From Manihot esculenta (Eukaryota; Streptophyta; Magnoliopsida; Malpighiales; Euphorbiaceae), in NCBI RefSeq assembly GCF_001659605.2, contig NC_035168.2, positions 1,334,912-1,398,911 on the forward strand: a DNA stretch of 64,000 nt, read 5' to 3'. Positions 1 through 14,300 of this stretch are shown here, one piece after another (the first letter of the stretch is position 1; every line of letters starts with the position of its first letter). The notes below the pieces were generated by a model, which was given only the letters and a program-made list of their open reading frames with translations, was not told where the DNA came from and did no database searches. The position numbers and the translations under genes were made by a program.

Positions 1-219
1 CAAATGGTTTTGTCATAACCCACAAATTAATATGACCAATTCAGATATATATACTCCGTTTTTTTTCTAGAAAAGTGACAAGTTTGCAGATCATGTCGAC
101 ATTGGATGTATATATAAGGTAAAGTCCTTCTGTGCATTAAAATGCATCACTATTTGACACAACACACAGCTTTCATTTGTGTAGCTATAAGTTTAGGGCA
201 AGACTTTTGCATTTAAATA

Positions 220-565
220 GGGGTGGGTATTGGTTCAGTTCAATTTAAAATCGAATTAAATTGAATAAATTAAAAATTAAAATTTTAATATTTATAAAAA
301 TTAAATTAAATTTATTTTAATTAAATTTTTTATTTTTATACTTTATTTTTAGTATTTTAAAATTTAATTGAAATATTTTAATTTTAATATAATTTAATAT
401 CTATATATTATTGAAAATAATATATCATTATCACTAAAACCGAATTGAAATAACTAAAAATTTTAAAATTAAAAATCAAATCAAAATAAATAAAAAATTA
501 AACCGAATTTTCAAATTAACTCGATTCGATTGATTTTTTCGATTTAAAACGAAATACTGCTCACC
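220..565. mobile_element. Degenerate TIR/MITE-like repeat
   Basis: The left end reads ggggtgggtattggttcag, and the right end, reverse-complemented, reads ggtgagcagtatttcgttt. The ends are therefore imperfect inverted repeats beginning GGTG. The interior has repeated forms of the (T)CGAATT/AAACCGAA type on both strands. This resembles the common plant dispersed repeats whose ends read GGTGAGCA-TTCGGTT. No target duplication could be defined, so boundaries are approximate. It could also be a simple AT-rich palindrome. Confidence 0.4.
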
Positions 566-2542
566 GTATTTTCAAATTAAATACAAAATCTATTGTATAT
601 ATTTATATTATTTATCTATATAGATTCATTTTAAATAAATAGTTTTTATAAGATTATATAATATTTATTTATATCGAATTCAGTAATTAAATTAAATATA
701 CTCTTTTATTTAATTAAGTATTTGAGAGTTAAGTTTTACTTTTAATTTTCAATAATAAATTTAAAATAAATTTAAATGCATTTTTTCATGTAAAAATTTA
801 ATAATTATTGTTTTTAATTCGAAGTGAACTTTATGTATTTAATTTTTAATAATTATATGTTCAAAGAATTAAATAAATCTAAACTCTTAATCAAAGTTTT
901 ATTATTTCATTAATAAAGTATGAAACATGAATATCCCACTAAAGCTAAATTGTATGTAATAAATAAAATCAAATTTTTTTTATGTTATAGATTATTAATA
1001 AAGTAATTCAAAATTTATGATAATTAGTAATTCGTATCGATACTAAAAAACAAAAACTAGGTGGCCCGTGGCACATAGGTCACCATCTAATATTTGTTTT
1101 ATTTCATTATTGTCAATGATGTTAATTAATACGATGTGGAAAATGTACAAGTTGCTGATTTGAATGAAAAATATAATAATTAAATATTATAAAATTTACC
1201 AAATTTATCAAATAAGAGAAAGGCTTTGACCACATTCATCCAAACCTAAAATCTTGCACTCACTTTCCTTCCTTCCTTATTTCCTTCAACTTAATTTATC
1301 TCATCCATTCATTTTCCTCATTCCAATAACTACTGCACAAATTATTTTTCTCTAATTTCAAATCTTGTGTTGAAATATATGCCTAATTACTGTAAAAGAT
1401 AAAGAATTTTATTAGTGGGTGTGATTTATTATAAAATTAGTTAATCTATTTTATGACATATGACATTTGATGAATTTCTTGAAACCTAATTAGTTAATCA
1501 AATTTTTTCTCTTTTAATATCATTAAAAAAATTAATACTTAATATTATTTATAAAAATTATGTACGTAAATATTATAATAAAAATATATGGAAAATGATG
1601 ATCTTAATATACACTCTAATTGCATTAAAAAATGCATTTTACACTCTCAAGTTATATAGTTTTTTCTTTTTTTTTTACCAATCTTAAGATAATGGTTATT
1701 AGTTTAAATATAGAGCAGATGTCTCCCATGCATGTGACAAATAGAGTAAATAAAACATAAATATTAATATAACGTCATTAATATAGTATGTCAAGCTAAT
1801 GAGATATGAAATATATATATATTAAAAGAAAGCTGTATGTCTCATAGTTAAAATTTCTTAAAATTAAGACTATTCATTTCATAATTTTTTATTTTTTTAT
1901 ATATTAAAAATATAATTTTTATTAACTTTTAATTATATATTTTATAAACATTAAATTTTATTAAATAGTTTAAAATATTTTAAAAATCTTAACGATCTAT
2001 TTGAAGTTTTTACTATTGATACAAATCGATCTATATTTTAATAATTTATTGACTTTTATTGATCTGTCTTAAACAATCTGTGATTCAAAATTTAATTTGT
2101 ATTTAAATATTATTTATTTATTTTATATAATATAAAAATTTAATTTATACAATATAAAAGTTTTAATTTATACTGCATAAAAAGTTTTACCTTTTAAATT
2201 TTTCTAAATAGAAATTAATCTAAATATATATATTATCGCATTTCTATTTTTAAACAGTATAATTTTTTATTTTTATATGATATTAAAATTTTTTATCGAT
2301 ATTAAATTTCTTATAAATATTTTACGATTCGGTATAATCTTAAATTTGAAGAGTGTGATAGAATTCTATATCTCTTTGAATATGAATAACGTGCATTTAT
2401 AAAAATTTTAGATATTAAAATTAATTTTTAAGGTAAAATTTTAATATAGTATAAAATTATTTTAAAATTATAATAAAATTATAAAATTATTATTATATAA
2501 ATAAATAATAATTTTAAAATAATTATAAAATTATAAAATAAA

Positions 2543-2544
<2 letters not shown>

Positions 2545-2588
<44 letters not shown>
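2545..2588. repeat. (AT)22 microsatellite
   Basis: Uninterrupted AT dinucleotide run of 22 units in an intergenic AT-rich stretch. Confidence 0.95.
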
Positions 2589-2591
<3 letters not shown>

Positions 2592-5500
2592 AAGAATAAA
2601 ACTTTTTTATGGCCAAAGTTGAAAGTCGTTCTGTCATTAAATAGTTGGCAGTCAATATAGCACCGACCGGGGACCAGTATTAGAAAGGGATGGGAAAACC
2701 ATAAACTTTAATTTCACCACACATTTTAATAATTGTTGCAAAGTTGAGCAAGCAATCACCCCTTTCTAATTCAATTACTTACTACCAACTTGAAACCTAT
2801 ACTTTAATTTCCGCCCAATAAAAACAATAACTAATTAATTAAGCTTTAAATTAATTGAAATCAACTTTATATATATAACAATTTTAACTATATTTAAAAT
2901 AATTTCTATATTACACTTTCTGTTTTTTTAACTTTTATTTATTTTACTTTTTATATAAATTTAAAATTTAATTTTTTTAATTAAAAAATATTAAATTTTA
3001 TTAAATATTAAAAATATTTTAATAATTAATAAAAAATTTAAAATAAATTAAAATTAAATAAAATTATAATAATTAATTTATATGTTAGCTATATGTAAAA
3101 AATGAGAGTGAAAGAAAATTAAAAAAATAGATAAAAACTATAAAATAAAAAAATAATATCTTAAAATTATAAACATTTTAATTAATACCATTTTTTTCAC
3201 GTTTTTTTCTTTTATTTATTTAATTAAATTAAACAATCTACTTAGAAAACAAAACTAATTCATTTTATTGTAAAATGTTAAAACTATGAATCATGGTTGA
3301 GCACAATTCATTTTTCCTCAACCACTGTATATTTTTATTTTTTTTTGCTTTTCATAATTTTATTCATTTTTTTATTTTTATCTATTCTAAAATATCATCG
3401 ATTTTCTTTGTTCACGTTATGATTAACTTAATTAACTAGTATAATTCTATTTAATTTTATCATACTTTTAATTATTTTTTTTTAAATAAAAATATTAAAT
3501 ATTTCTGAATATATTTAATTAAAATCATATGTTATTAATAATAAATTTATTATTTCAATAAAATTTGATATTCTAATTTTATATTAACAACAAGTGTAAT
3601 TCAAAAATTAATAGAAAAAATATTATTTAACTAAAATAATTATAATTTTTTAATTTATATAAAAAAATAAAATTGATAAAAATTATAGAAGAAATTATTA
3701 TTTTAGTATTAATGATACTTAATCAAAGCTACGATTAATAACACAAAATTTTATCTAAATATGATTAATGGTGAACTGAAAACACACATATATTAGAGTA
3801 AAATATATATGTAACCAATTAATAAGCAGGTAAGTGGAAAGATTTAAGGTAAGTGGCACTCTCTATTAATATTTTTTTTTAATAAAAAATTGAGAAAATA
3901 GAGACTCGAATATAAATATTTTAAGTGAATAATATATTTTCATTATTCATATTTATAAATTCAAAATCTTATCAACAAATTTTTTATAATTATTAAAGAT
4001 CAAACAGCCAACACACAAAAAACTCTAGAAAAAAAAAACAAACTTTAAAAAGAGAAAGAGTAGAGTCTCATGCAAAGAAGCTACCCATAAAAAAGCAGTG
4101 CAAATTTTTATCTTATCTATTCTTAAGAACTTAGTATTATAATATTGTATAAAAATCCAAATTACTATTTTTTTTTCTACTTGTGCATAGGGTATCATTC
4201 ACATGTTAAATTAAACTTAAATTGCAACGATTTGATAAATATTTATGGCATTTTGGGATATACCCAAAATTTATGATTCACGTAAATGCATACATTTTAG
4301 TGTGCATTAAAGTGAGAAGACAGGCTAGAAAGTAATGGGAACCTACAAAATAATGGTTTTATTTTTAGAGAAAGAGCAATTCACACGCAAGGCGAGTATG
4401 GATTTTCTCTATTCAGTTGGTGGAGTTAGGTTCAATTAGACTTATTAGTGTGTTCTTTATTCTTTGTTAGGGATTATTCGATTGATAATAATCATTTTCA
4501 TAGAGATTAAATAATAAAATTTTTCAGTTAAATATTGGTATGCTGTAATCTCAACATAGCCCCAACCACAGATTGGATGGACTGAAATCTAATAAAAAAA
4601 AATTTATGAAAAAATAAATAATTTTAAGTAAACTAATACATGTTGATCGACTTAAATTACACAATTAAAAATTTTAATTGTCTTTCCTAAAGTTTCATAA
4701 TAAGATAATTTCATTTTTAATTTTCAACTAAGATAATTGGTTTTCTATGTTTTTTTTAATTAAGATGTCTCCTAAAATTTAGTCAATCAATTATAGTTTT
4801 TAACTGATTTTCTATCAAATATTGAAAAATTATACACTTAAGTCAGTTTTTAATTTCTATTACAGTAATTGATCACCTTTTATTTTTCAATTAATATGTA
4901 TCTTATAAAATTAAGTCAATTTCTAATGTTCACATTTTAGTGACTTTTATTAAAGATATAGACATAATAAAATTAGGATAAATTAGTTTACAACTCTTCA
5001 AAATGAATATATATTTCTTAAAATTTTACAATAAATAAATTCATTCTTATATTTGGAATTTGTTAAAATGAAGGTCTCACCGTTAGCTTCCATGTCTAGA
5101 TTGTAGCCCACAAAAGAGAGCCATTGTAACGATCTAAAATTCGGAGGTATATACTCTTATGTTTAAATAAGTTGACTCTTTATTGAAATTATATTTTATT
5201 GAGTATAAAAATTATTATTTACACTCACATATTTATTTATTCTGATAATAAATAAATAAGCGTAGATATGAGAGATTTTAATTTTTAATTTTTAATTTAA
5301 AAAAATATTATTTAATTATTTGAAACAATTAATTCATCAATCAATTGATTGATAATAACTGCTTCAATTAATTTAGAAGGCAGGAAAATGGGAAACAGCA
5401 AAGCAAATTTGTGTATATAATATATCATTTTGTGTGGGAAACATGATATTTTTGTATGATATTGATTGGACACTCGACATCTGAAAGCTTTCCAAAATTT

Positions 5501-6311
5501 AATTTTTATTTTTTAATTTTTAAAAGGAAGATAAGGGTCTTAGGCTGCATTGACTTTGAATTGGATTTAAGGGAGAGATTCCCATAATTTTACTGATAAT
5601 TTATTTTATATTTAATTTTAATTAAAATCTAACTTATTATATAATATATAAAAAATAGCTGTCCTAGTTAGATTATGTTGGGCAGCCAACTTTCAGAATT
5701 TTGTGAAGAAATACAAAAGCACACGCTACAACTGGATCTCTCTTTTGTTGTGAGTTGTTCATCCCACATGGACCCCTCTACTACATGTTGGATCTCTCTC
5801 CCTCTTCAATTTTAGTTGATTGCAATTCTAAACTAAACCGGGTAATCATATTCCGTGGCCACGCCTTTGAGAACACTGTACACACTTGTGATGATCAGGA
5901 TGATTGACAACATTCTGACAATACGGAAGTTGAGAAGGGAAGAAAGTCAATGAAACTAATGGATGAGATCTTCACTGTAATTATTTTAAATGGGTCCCCC
6001 TTAATCTAATCACTCACGTGCTGATGATGAGCGATCATCAATCAAATCCAGTCTGCTTTTATGAAAGGTGCACCATTATTGCATGTGTCCATGCCTACAC
6101 AAACATCAATGGTGTGAACAGTGGCTTTCTTGTCATTTCTCAAGAAGAGGCTTTTTTTTTTCTGCCGTAATTTAAATTTGAAATTTGATAATTTTATAAA
6201 TTAGTAAATTAATTTGTATAATTTTACAATTATTTATTTAACATTTTCACTTAATACGTATAAAAAAAGTGGGGCCAATGGGGCATGGATGCATTCATTC
6301 ATTTGCATCAT

Positions 6312-6335
6312 TCAATCAATCAATCAATCAATCAA
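6312..6335. repeat. (TCAA)6 microsatellite
   Basis: Six perfect TCAA units in tandem. Confidence 0.9.
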
Positions 6336-7637
6336 GGTAACAGAGAAGACTCTGACTAAGTAGGCATCACAGATCACTCCGTGCACCGCATCCCACATCA
6401 GAATTCTCACCTTCTTCTCTAATACAGGATGACAACGCATATGATATTTTCAAATATTTATTTTATTTTTATTAAAATCGTATGTTATTGTATTTGGGAT
6501 CAATTTTTCAGCTTAGACTTATTTTTATTGGATCTCTTTTAATATCTAAAATTCTAATCACTCCACTTTACTGTAATGCTCAAAAAATTCATAAAATTGA
6601 CAATAAATAGAACAAACCGTAGAATCAATAATTCTTTTTTATTCAGTAAACTAAAATTTTTACTAAATTCAAAAAATCCTAACAAATCATTAACAAACAT
6701 GATTAAATTAAAATTAATAAAAAAATTAATCAAAAGACTTTAATTTAACGATTAAATATAATTAATAATTATTATTATCTAATAAGTGATAATAGATAAC
6801 TGATTTTAATTGATATGTATATATTTGAAATTAAGAAGTAAAACTTAAAATCTCTCTTAAATTTATTCAGATATATTTATAATTAAATTAAATATTTTAA
6901 TTAATATATTTTAAATATATAATAATTATATTTGACCGTTATACAGGTAAAATAATTAATAAACTATATATTAATTCATTATATTAATAAAATAAATATA
7001 AAAATATTGATTTATTATATAATATATATAATAATTAAGAATATAATTTCAAAATATATTTATTTTTTATGCATATGGATATTTTTTATCAAAATATTAT
7101 AATTAGTTTAATCATTATTTGTAATATTTTTAATTTATATATTATGTATTGTAATTTTAAATAATTTATTGATTAAACATTTTAATTTTAAAAATTATAA
7201 TTAATGCATTGTGGAATGTGGTTAAAAAGAAAAAAATAAAATTAAAAAAATTATCGACAGAAAACAACTTTAATTTTAAAGATAATTCAAAATACAGTTA
7301 ATAAATTTCATATTAACTTACTATTAGCTATGGTTTAGGTTTTTTAAAGTTTACTACACACTTAATTTAACTGTTTTAATATCTATAAAAAAATTAAACC
7401 AAACACCCTAATTTCGATTAAAGTCTTAATGTCCACGTTACTTCCCAATACACGAGCTTACAAATTATCTTTCATGAGATTGTCATTTAAATAATAAATA
7501 TATAATTTTTTATAGTTTATCTCCATTTTCTAATCATTAACAAATAAACTTATTTAGTCAGAAATTAAATCAAACTAATATTTTTTCAATTAAATAAAAA
7601 TAAGGGAAAAAGATTAACTTATTTATTTCAAATTGAG

Positions 7638-7748
7638 TGGGCTGCTATCGGGTGGATTATTGGTGGGCCGGACATTGATTTCCCATTAAATGGGTAATTG
7701 GGTACGCCCATTACATTTCCCCTCCTTTCATGGTGGGCCATTAGCCCA
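7638..7748 (+). promoter_or_regulatory. Cluster of four TGGGCY (site II) motifs
   Basis: TGGGCT at 7638-7643, TGGGCC at 7664-7669, TGGGCC at 7734-7739 and AGCCCA (reverse of TGGGCT) at 7743-7748, in an otherwise AT-rich region about 575-685 bp upstream of the PTST3-like start codon. TGGGCY is the known TCP-binding site II element of many plant housekeeping promoters. The link to this gene is inferred from position only. Confidence 0.35.
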
Positions 7749-8297
7749 TCAGGATTTTTTTTTTTACATTTTAGCTAAAGTTACTAATTTAATTTTCATA
7801 TTAATTAAAGAAAATTTTTAAAATAAATCTAATTCATTATGAATTCAAACCACATGAATGTATATTTACGTTTTAGATTCATATAGGTCATAAATTATTT
7901 TCTTAATTAAATTCATAGTTGATTTCATTAATTATTTAATCTCATTAATTATTTGATTTCAGAATTTCCAAATTTTATTTCAATTTCCCCAATTTCTCTA
8001 TCAGCATGAAAATAAATAAAATTTAGAATATTTAGTGATTATTTTATTTTATGAAAAAAAAAAAAAAAAAAGAAAACGGAGGGATCTCAAATATGAGGTG
8101 ATTTGAAAGAGTATGGATATAGATGGTGGAATTGAAGCTAGCTGTCACGATCAAATCAAACGGAGGGATAATGTTGTTTCCACAAACTTTTCATTAACCT
8201 TTTAATCCGCTAATAATCACTTTCTAATCCTCGCATAATCTTTCGAGGAAACTGAGCTCTCCTCTGCACTACGCACTATCGAGCTCTCAATTTCTCA

Positions 8298-8372
8298 ATG
8301 CTTGCCCAACAACCCTCTTCTCATGCCGACCCTTTATCATCCCCCTTGCTTCCTCACTCTCTCTTCTCATAA
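8298..8372 (+). promoter_or_regulatory. uORF overlapping the PTST3-like start codon
   Basis: An ATG at 8298 opens a 24-codon frame ending at TAA 8370-8372. It overlaps, in another frame, the ATG at 8323 that starts the transit peptide. It matters only if transcription starts upstream of 8298, which the sequence does not show. Confidence 0.35.
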
Positions 8373-11300
8373 GCTCTTCTTAATTCAAGAAGAATGCAAG
8401 ATAAGCTTGAATACCCATCACCACCCACCTCAAAAAAGTTTCAGAATTTGTATTTGTTCGGCGAAGAAATCCAGGTTTCTCTTTTGGGTTACTGGGTTTT
8501 TCAATTTTCTGATTGGTGGGTTTGTTTTATTTGTTAGTTTCGTTATTAGTTATTTACTACTGTGATGGGTTGGTGTGTTTAGGAGCGGGAGAAAGGTGAA
8601 GAGCGATGCAGAGCTTTGCAATGATATCCGAGAATTTTTATCAGCTGTTGGACTTCCAGAGGATCATGTTCCCTCGATGAAGGAGCTTTCTGATAATGGA
8701 AGGTGAGTGAGCCTCTGGGGTTTCATTTCTGATTCTTGGGTAGCCAACTCATTTTTTATTATAACAGTGGATATACATCGTCAAGCATTAGGTCCAAAAG
8801 TTTCTCTTTAATCTTCTTTTCTTTTCCTTTTTATAGAACTGATCTTGCACACATTGTGAGGCGGAGAGGTTATAAACTTCTTAGACGTTTGCTTTTGAAC
8901 TCCATGAAGGAGGAAATTGATGAATCCAATGAAGAGAAAAGCTTAGCTCGAGAGCAGGACATTTTCAGTGATCACATAGATATACTAACAGTAACAGGTC
9001 AATATATGTTTCTTTTATCTATGCTTATTTCATTATTTTGAGTTCCATTCCTGTTGATAGCCTCATGTAATTTAGAAGGCCAGGATGAGAAGGTGGAGGA
9101 TACTAGTAAAGATACTAAATTGCCAGAGGAAGTCACCATCATCGACGACCATTCAGAGAGTGCAGGCAGTAATCCTGAATGCAACTCCAGTGGTCACAGT
9201 TCAATGCATATAGAACCATTTGTTAAAGTGTCATTGCATGGTAGTTTGAATAGGCATCTTGATTCCGCTTCTGATAACAATACCTATAAGCCTATGGAAA
9301 CTTCAGTTAATTCTTCCTCGGGAAAAAAGGCCTTAGACAATTCAAAAGATCATGAGGAGAAGGTCAACAGAATGGTTGAAGATATTTCGTTGTCAACTGG
9401 AGTTTTAAAGTTGGACTGTCCAGCCGATAGCCCTGTTGCAAGTCTCAACTTTGGTGACCATAGCAGCATGCCTAGAGATTCTGCAGCCAATTCATCTTTG
9501 GAGGATAAGGTGGCAAAGTTTATTCAGAGCGGAAATTTGGATGTCACTGAAGGTAAGTTTATTGATAAAATTCTGGCCATGTCTCACTTAAGTAATTATT
9601 ATTGCCTTGTGGTTAGAAGATAGTCTGTGTTGGTTCGGAAAGCAACTGCATCTTCAGTCACAATAATGTGATTATCCGATTACTCAGTTTGAAAGTGTTT
9701 AGTTTTTAGTTTTGTTGCAAGGCTTAAGGTCGATTTGATAGTCTTATGCTTTTTCTGTAAGTTGTTCAACTGATAATTTTTTGTCTGATTCTCAAGTTTC
9801 CATTTCTTAGTTGATTTTCCTTACCACAATGACATGTAGAATGATATCTATGTCCTCTGTTCAAAATACTTGAAAGTTTTAGAATGTCATGCAATCATAT
9901 TTCTGTGGTCATAAACAACTTTTGAGTTATGATTTTTTTCTTTTTTAACTTTTGGTTGTTACACCACCAATTGCAGTAGATTGATAGGAAGAATAAATAT
10001 TTGCACTAATGAACTTTGCTAAGAAAGCTTGAAGACATTCTATGGCACACTTGAACTGTTTAAAATTAGAATTGAGATGATCTCGCAATCCTGTAAGCAG
10101 TGTGGATCTTCTAAAGTATTCTTAGATAAATTTGAATCCAAAGAGGAGATTTTTCAAGTGTAGAAAATATAGGGTAAGTTTCAATTTCAAAATTTGTACA
10201 TTGTGTGTGATTATTATTGTTGGGTTATTAAATGTTAATGATGAATTTGGGTAACATTTGAAGCTTGTGGATATACTTTGTATTAAGATTGCAAGTTCAT
10301 TTTAATTATACTTTTAAATTGTTGAGGTGTGTCATGAGGTGTCTTGAAAGTTCATGGTTCCACTAGATTTTTTTTTATAAAGTTCAGAGGTGCAATATGT
10401 ATTTGACCCAGGTTGATATTAATGATTTTTAATTATTCTGTGTCTTTGGAAATTGAAACTGAGCATGTGAGCTGCTTGATGATCAGATACTTTCTATGGA
10501 ATATTAGATGAAAGTATTGAAGAAAGCGAGGGCGTTAACAAACCAGATAATGAGGCTGAAATTCCATCAGAGGCACCTTATGAAGAGAACTTTGGAGATG
10601 CATTTGGCAGAAGCAATGCTGCTTTGGCACTGAATGGAAGTATACCAACATCCAGGCGCAACATGCTTCATAAGATGGTTTATGGGGCTAGGTTGGTATT
10701 CTTAGACTCAAGGGTAGCTATTGTTTATTTGCCTACATTATTGCGTGAGTTGCTTAAACTACTTTTGCATCATTGAATTCCTTTTATGAAGTGTGGTCCA
10801 GTGGTGGTGGCTGTTTGTTTCGACAATTTTCCAACTTATTTTTTGGATCAGTAATCAATATTTAGGCATGCTTCTACTTTTTGTATTTGCCAATTGTAAA
10901 ACCAATACGACACCAGAAATATTAGTCTTCAGTTTTATTGAAAATCTTTTTAGACACTAACATTTTGTTGATATTTTCTTTTCTTTTTTCATATCAAATG
11001 ATTATCACACTGTTTGAGCAACAAGAACAGTGAAGAACACAGCAAAATTTTGAAACTTGTGGTGCTTATTTTTAGTGGTTCTAAATAGTTTTATTAAAAT
11101 ATTCACAGTTTTATTATGTATCTTGGCACATAATTTTTTTTTCATTTCTTTTTCCTTCTCTCTTTCCTTTACCTGGATTCTAAGCATATTACTTTTACTT
11201 TTTATTTGTAGGAATGGCAATTTGTCAGATGAAGGTCCAGCAAGTTCTGATCTTGACAAGGGTTTGCATGTTGAGGTTGTAATACTATTATTGCAATTAT

Positions 11301-14300
11301 TAGATCTCATGGACTCTTGTTTTGACTTTAATTTTTTGGCTTTCTCATTTCTGTGACACAGACCAGCAGGAGGGAGAATCAGGTTGAGATTAATAATCTC
11401 AAATTCATGCTGGTAATGATTTAACATTCCTTTAAACTTATATTTTCTTCTAATACTGTGATGATAAAACTTTTTATTGGCTAATTTGATGGATCTTTTG
11501 GTTGCTTAGCGTCAAAAGGAGTTGGAACTATCCCGTTTGCAGGAACAGATTGAGAAGGAAAAGGTATATAAGCTAGTGCAGCTTGGCTAATTTCCTGCAT
11601 TCAAGTTGTTTTTGAGTACATCACTCTAAGCATTACTTGTGAAGATGAAGTTTAAGCTTAGATGTATAATTTATGGTATATCAAATGGCTTATTTATTGG
11701 TGCGAACGTTTGAATATTTGAAGCTCATTGAATATTCTATTCTTGTCCTTGACATGACATTGTTATCAGTATAATGCTCTAATTTAGATGGAAGGAATGT
11801 TGAGTGATGTTCAGGTTGTTTGCGGAGCTGAATTAATATAAATGTGAAGTTGACTGGTGGTAGGCAATTATTGTCTATTATCTCAGAGATGTGTAACAAC
11901 TGAGCAGTGTTTCTTTATCCAATTATTTTGATGGTTGCGCTTTCAGTGCACATCCTTAGATGCAAAGCAGTTTTTAATGAACACCGAATGAAAAACTCAC
12001 AATCATAGAAGCATTTCTTTATCTTTCTTTAACATGTTGCAGGTTTACATATTAAGACTGATGAAAGTCGTTGCAGATATTAACAAATGCATTTTCATGG
12101 ACTATATTTGAGCTTTTTGCTCCCAGAAATATAATGTTCTGTTCTGTAACACTTTCAATTATTTCAAATTTAATTGCTGCTTGCAGCTTGCTTTATCTGA
12201 TTTACAAAGCAAGGCTGAAAAAGAGATTAGCAAAGCTCAAAAACTTATCTCTGACAAAGATGCTGAACTAGTTGCTGCTGAAGAAAGCCTTTCTGAATTA
12301 GTGGAGGTATTGCTAGTGAATCTTTTCGAATTAAACAAGTCAGATTACCATTGAAAACTTGGAAGTGCATCGGATAATTTGGGAATATGGCAAGGCCTGC
12401 CTCAAAGTGCAAACTATGCTATTTTGAAGAGTTCTGTTATGAGTAGCACAGAGTGAAACAAATATATTTTAGACAAGGAATTAACCATTTGAAATGAGCA
12501 TTATCTGCTACTGTGATTAATGTACCAATATGATGTGAACATGGAAGTGTAAAAACTTGGAAGATTGTTCTTTGTGCATGTAATAAGTTCTGACACAGTT
12601 GAAGAATTTTAGTCCCAAAATCCGAAGGTTTAGGGGAAAAGTCAGACCAATATTAGAACCAACAAAGTTGACGATGACGGATATCTTTATCACTCTTTAT
12701 ATCATTGATTTAGTTTCTCAACTTTCTTCTGGAATTAGTACCATGTTATGGATGCTGACTGGATGTCACATTTTATTAGGTCGAAATCCAGTACTGTGGG
12801 GATGGTGAAATTGTGGAGGTGGCAGGTAGCTTCAATGGTTGGCATCACCCGATTAAACTGGATCCTCAGCCATCTTCTAGTATTGTGGATTCTACTGGAT
12901 CAAGGTTTAAGTCTATCATTTGATAAGTGTTGCCTGAATAATCAAACACAGTTTCTTTGTTTGTTTTTTTTTTTCGTCATTTTGAGGTATCTAATTATCT
13001 CTCTTAAGGAATTTAAACTTTACTTTCATTCTTTGGAACACTGTTAATTGCATCAAATCAAATTCATTCTATTTCTGCTTGATTTCCTGTGTTTTCTTTT
13101 GGAATAAAACATGGCTAGCTTTGAGATCCTGTGGTCATTGCGAAACATTTGTGGCCATTTATCAAGTTTGGGGATGCTGATGTAGCAGACAAATGGATCA
13201 AAATATGAACAGAATACCTTTTTCTTTTCTTGTCAAGGAGCAAAATAATTGTGGAGAAGATTTTATCATGGTCCTAAAGTACAACATTGGCTATATGGCA
13301 AACTAGATTCTAGATGTAGGTAGGTAGACACAATCCCATTGTTGGAAAATTCTTGCCCAAACTGGGTCTAATGTACTGAACCGATAGTATTGCAACATTT
13401 TGAATCAAACCATTTAGTGTATTAGAATAAAAGCAGTTATGAAATAGAATTTGAAATCTTGCAAAATCATTGGTTTCGTCCATATGTGTTGGTGTAGGCC
13501 TAGTCTGGGCAGGACAAATTGCATGGATTTCCTTGTAAGTTCTTTCAGGTACGCCACAGAGCTAATTGATTCTGTGGTAGAATTCTTTTATACAATAGTC
13601 ATCAATGCATCTTGTGCTGGTATTAAAACAATTATATCATTCTGATTTCTGATGAGATGTGAATCTTTCCAAATTTTGTTTGTTGCTGGGTTTGTATTTT
13701 CTCACAATATCATGCAATATGGACCTCCACCTTTTTTTCTTTTCTTCTCCTTTGCTATAATATTTTCTTTTAGGGAGGAATAATAAACTCACTGGTAAAA
13801 GATTTCCAGGAAATCCAGATTTTGGTCAACAATGCTGTGGCTTTATCCAGGTGTATATGAGGTGCGAACATCTGCATCCAAATAGTTACATTACTGCTAA
13901 TTTTTATAGTTTATATCTGAAAATAATTAGTATTTTAGATATGGGCATGCTAGCTTCTGATCTGTTGGGAGTTCATGAAGTCAATTTAGCCTTTACATGA
14001 TTGCGTAAACTGCTTGTTTCTGGCTTACTATTGCTGAATGGGTAGAGCTCAAAACAGCAAGTGGCATTTCCATGAATCAGGTGGAGCAAGGCCACTTTAG
14101 GCTGTAAGAGCAGGAGAGCCTAGAATTCATACCATAATTACTTGAAGTTGATATTTCTTATGAAATTGATCCTTCGCGCAGAACTGAGATTTAGTAATAC
14201 GTCCATGTACATGAAATTATTTGTCTGATAGTTAGATTTTTTTACCATGAAATTGCATACAAGATATTTAATTTATTCCTTTCATGTAGCTTTGATGGCA

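Larger units (their letters stand above)
1..8297. other. AT-rich intergenic region, no gene seen
   Basis: No reading frame here looks like a protein, and no tRNA or known gene is visible. Most of it is very AT-rich. Recognisable items are a degenerate inverted-repeat element near the left end, an AT microsatellite, a TCAA microsatellite, and a cluster of TGGGCY motifs upstream of the first gene; each is listed separately. A stretch of more balanced base composition (about 5680-6420) carries a CACGTG G-box at 6015-6020, but I could not assign it to a gene. Confidence 0.7.

Noticed and set aside
2545..2588. AT run as a scaffold attachment or origin
   Set aside because: It is a simple microsatellite; nothing else supports a special role.
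9054..9623. Stand-alone 189-codon open frame
   Set aside because: It is exon 4 of the PTST3-like gene (9076-9552) read into flanking introns; splice sites bound it.
11005..11427. Minus-strand 140-codon frame
   Set aside because: Antisense to exons 6-7 and an intron of the PTST3-like gene; not protein-like.
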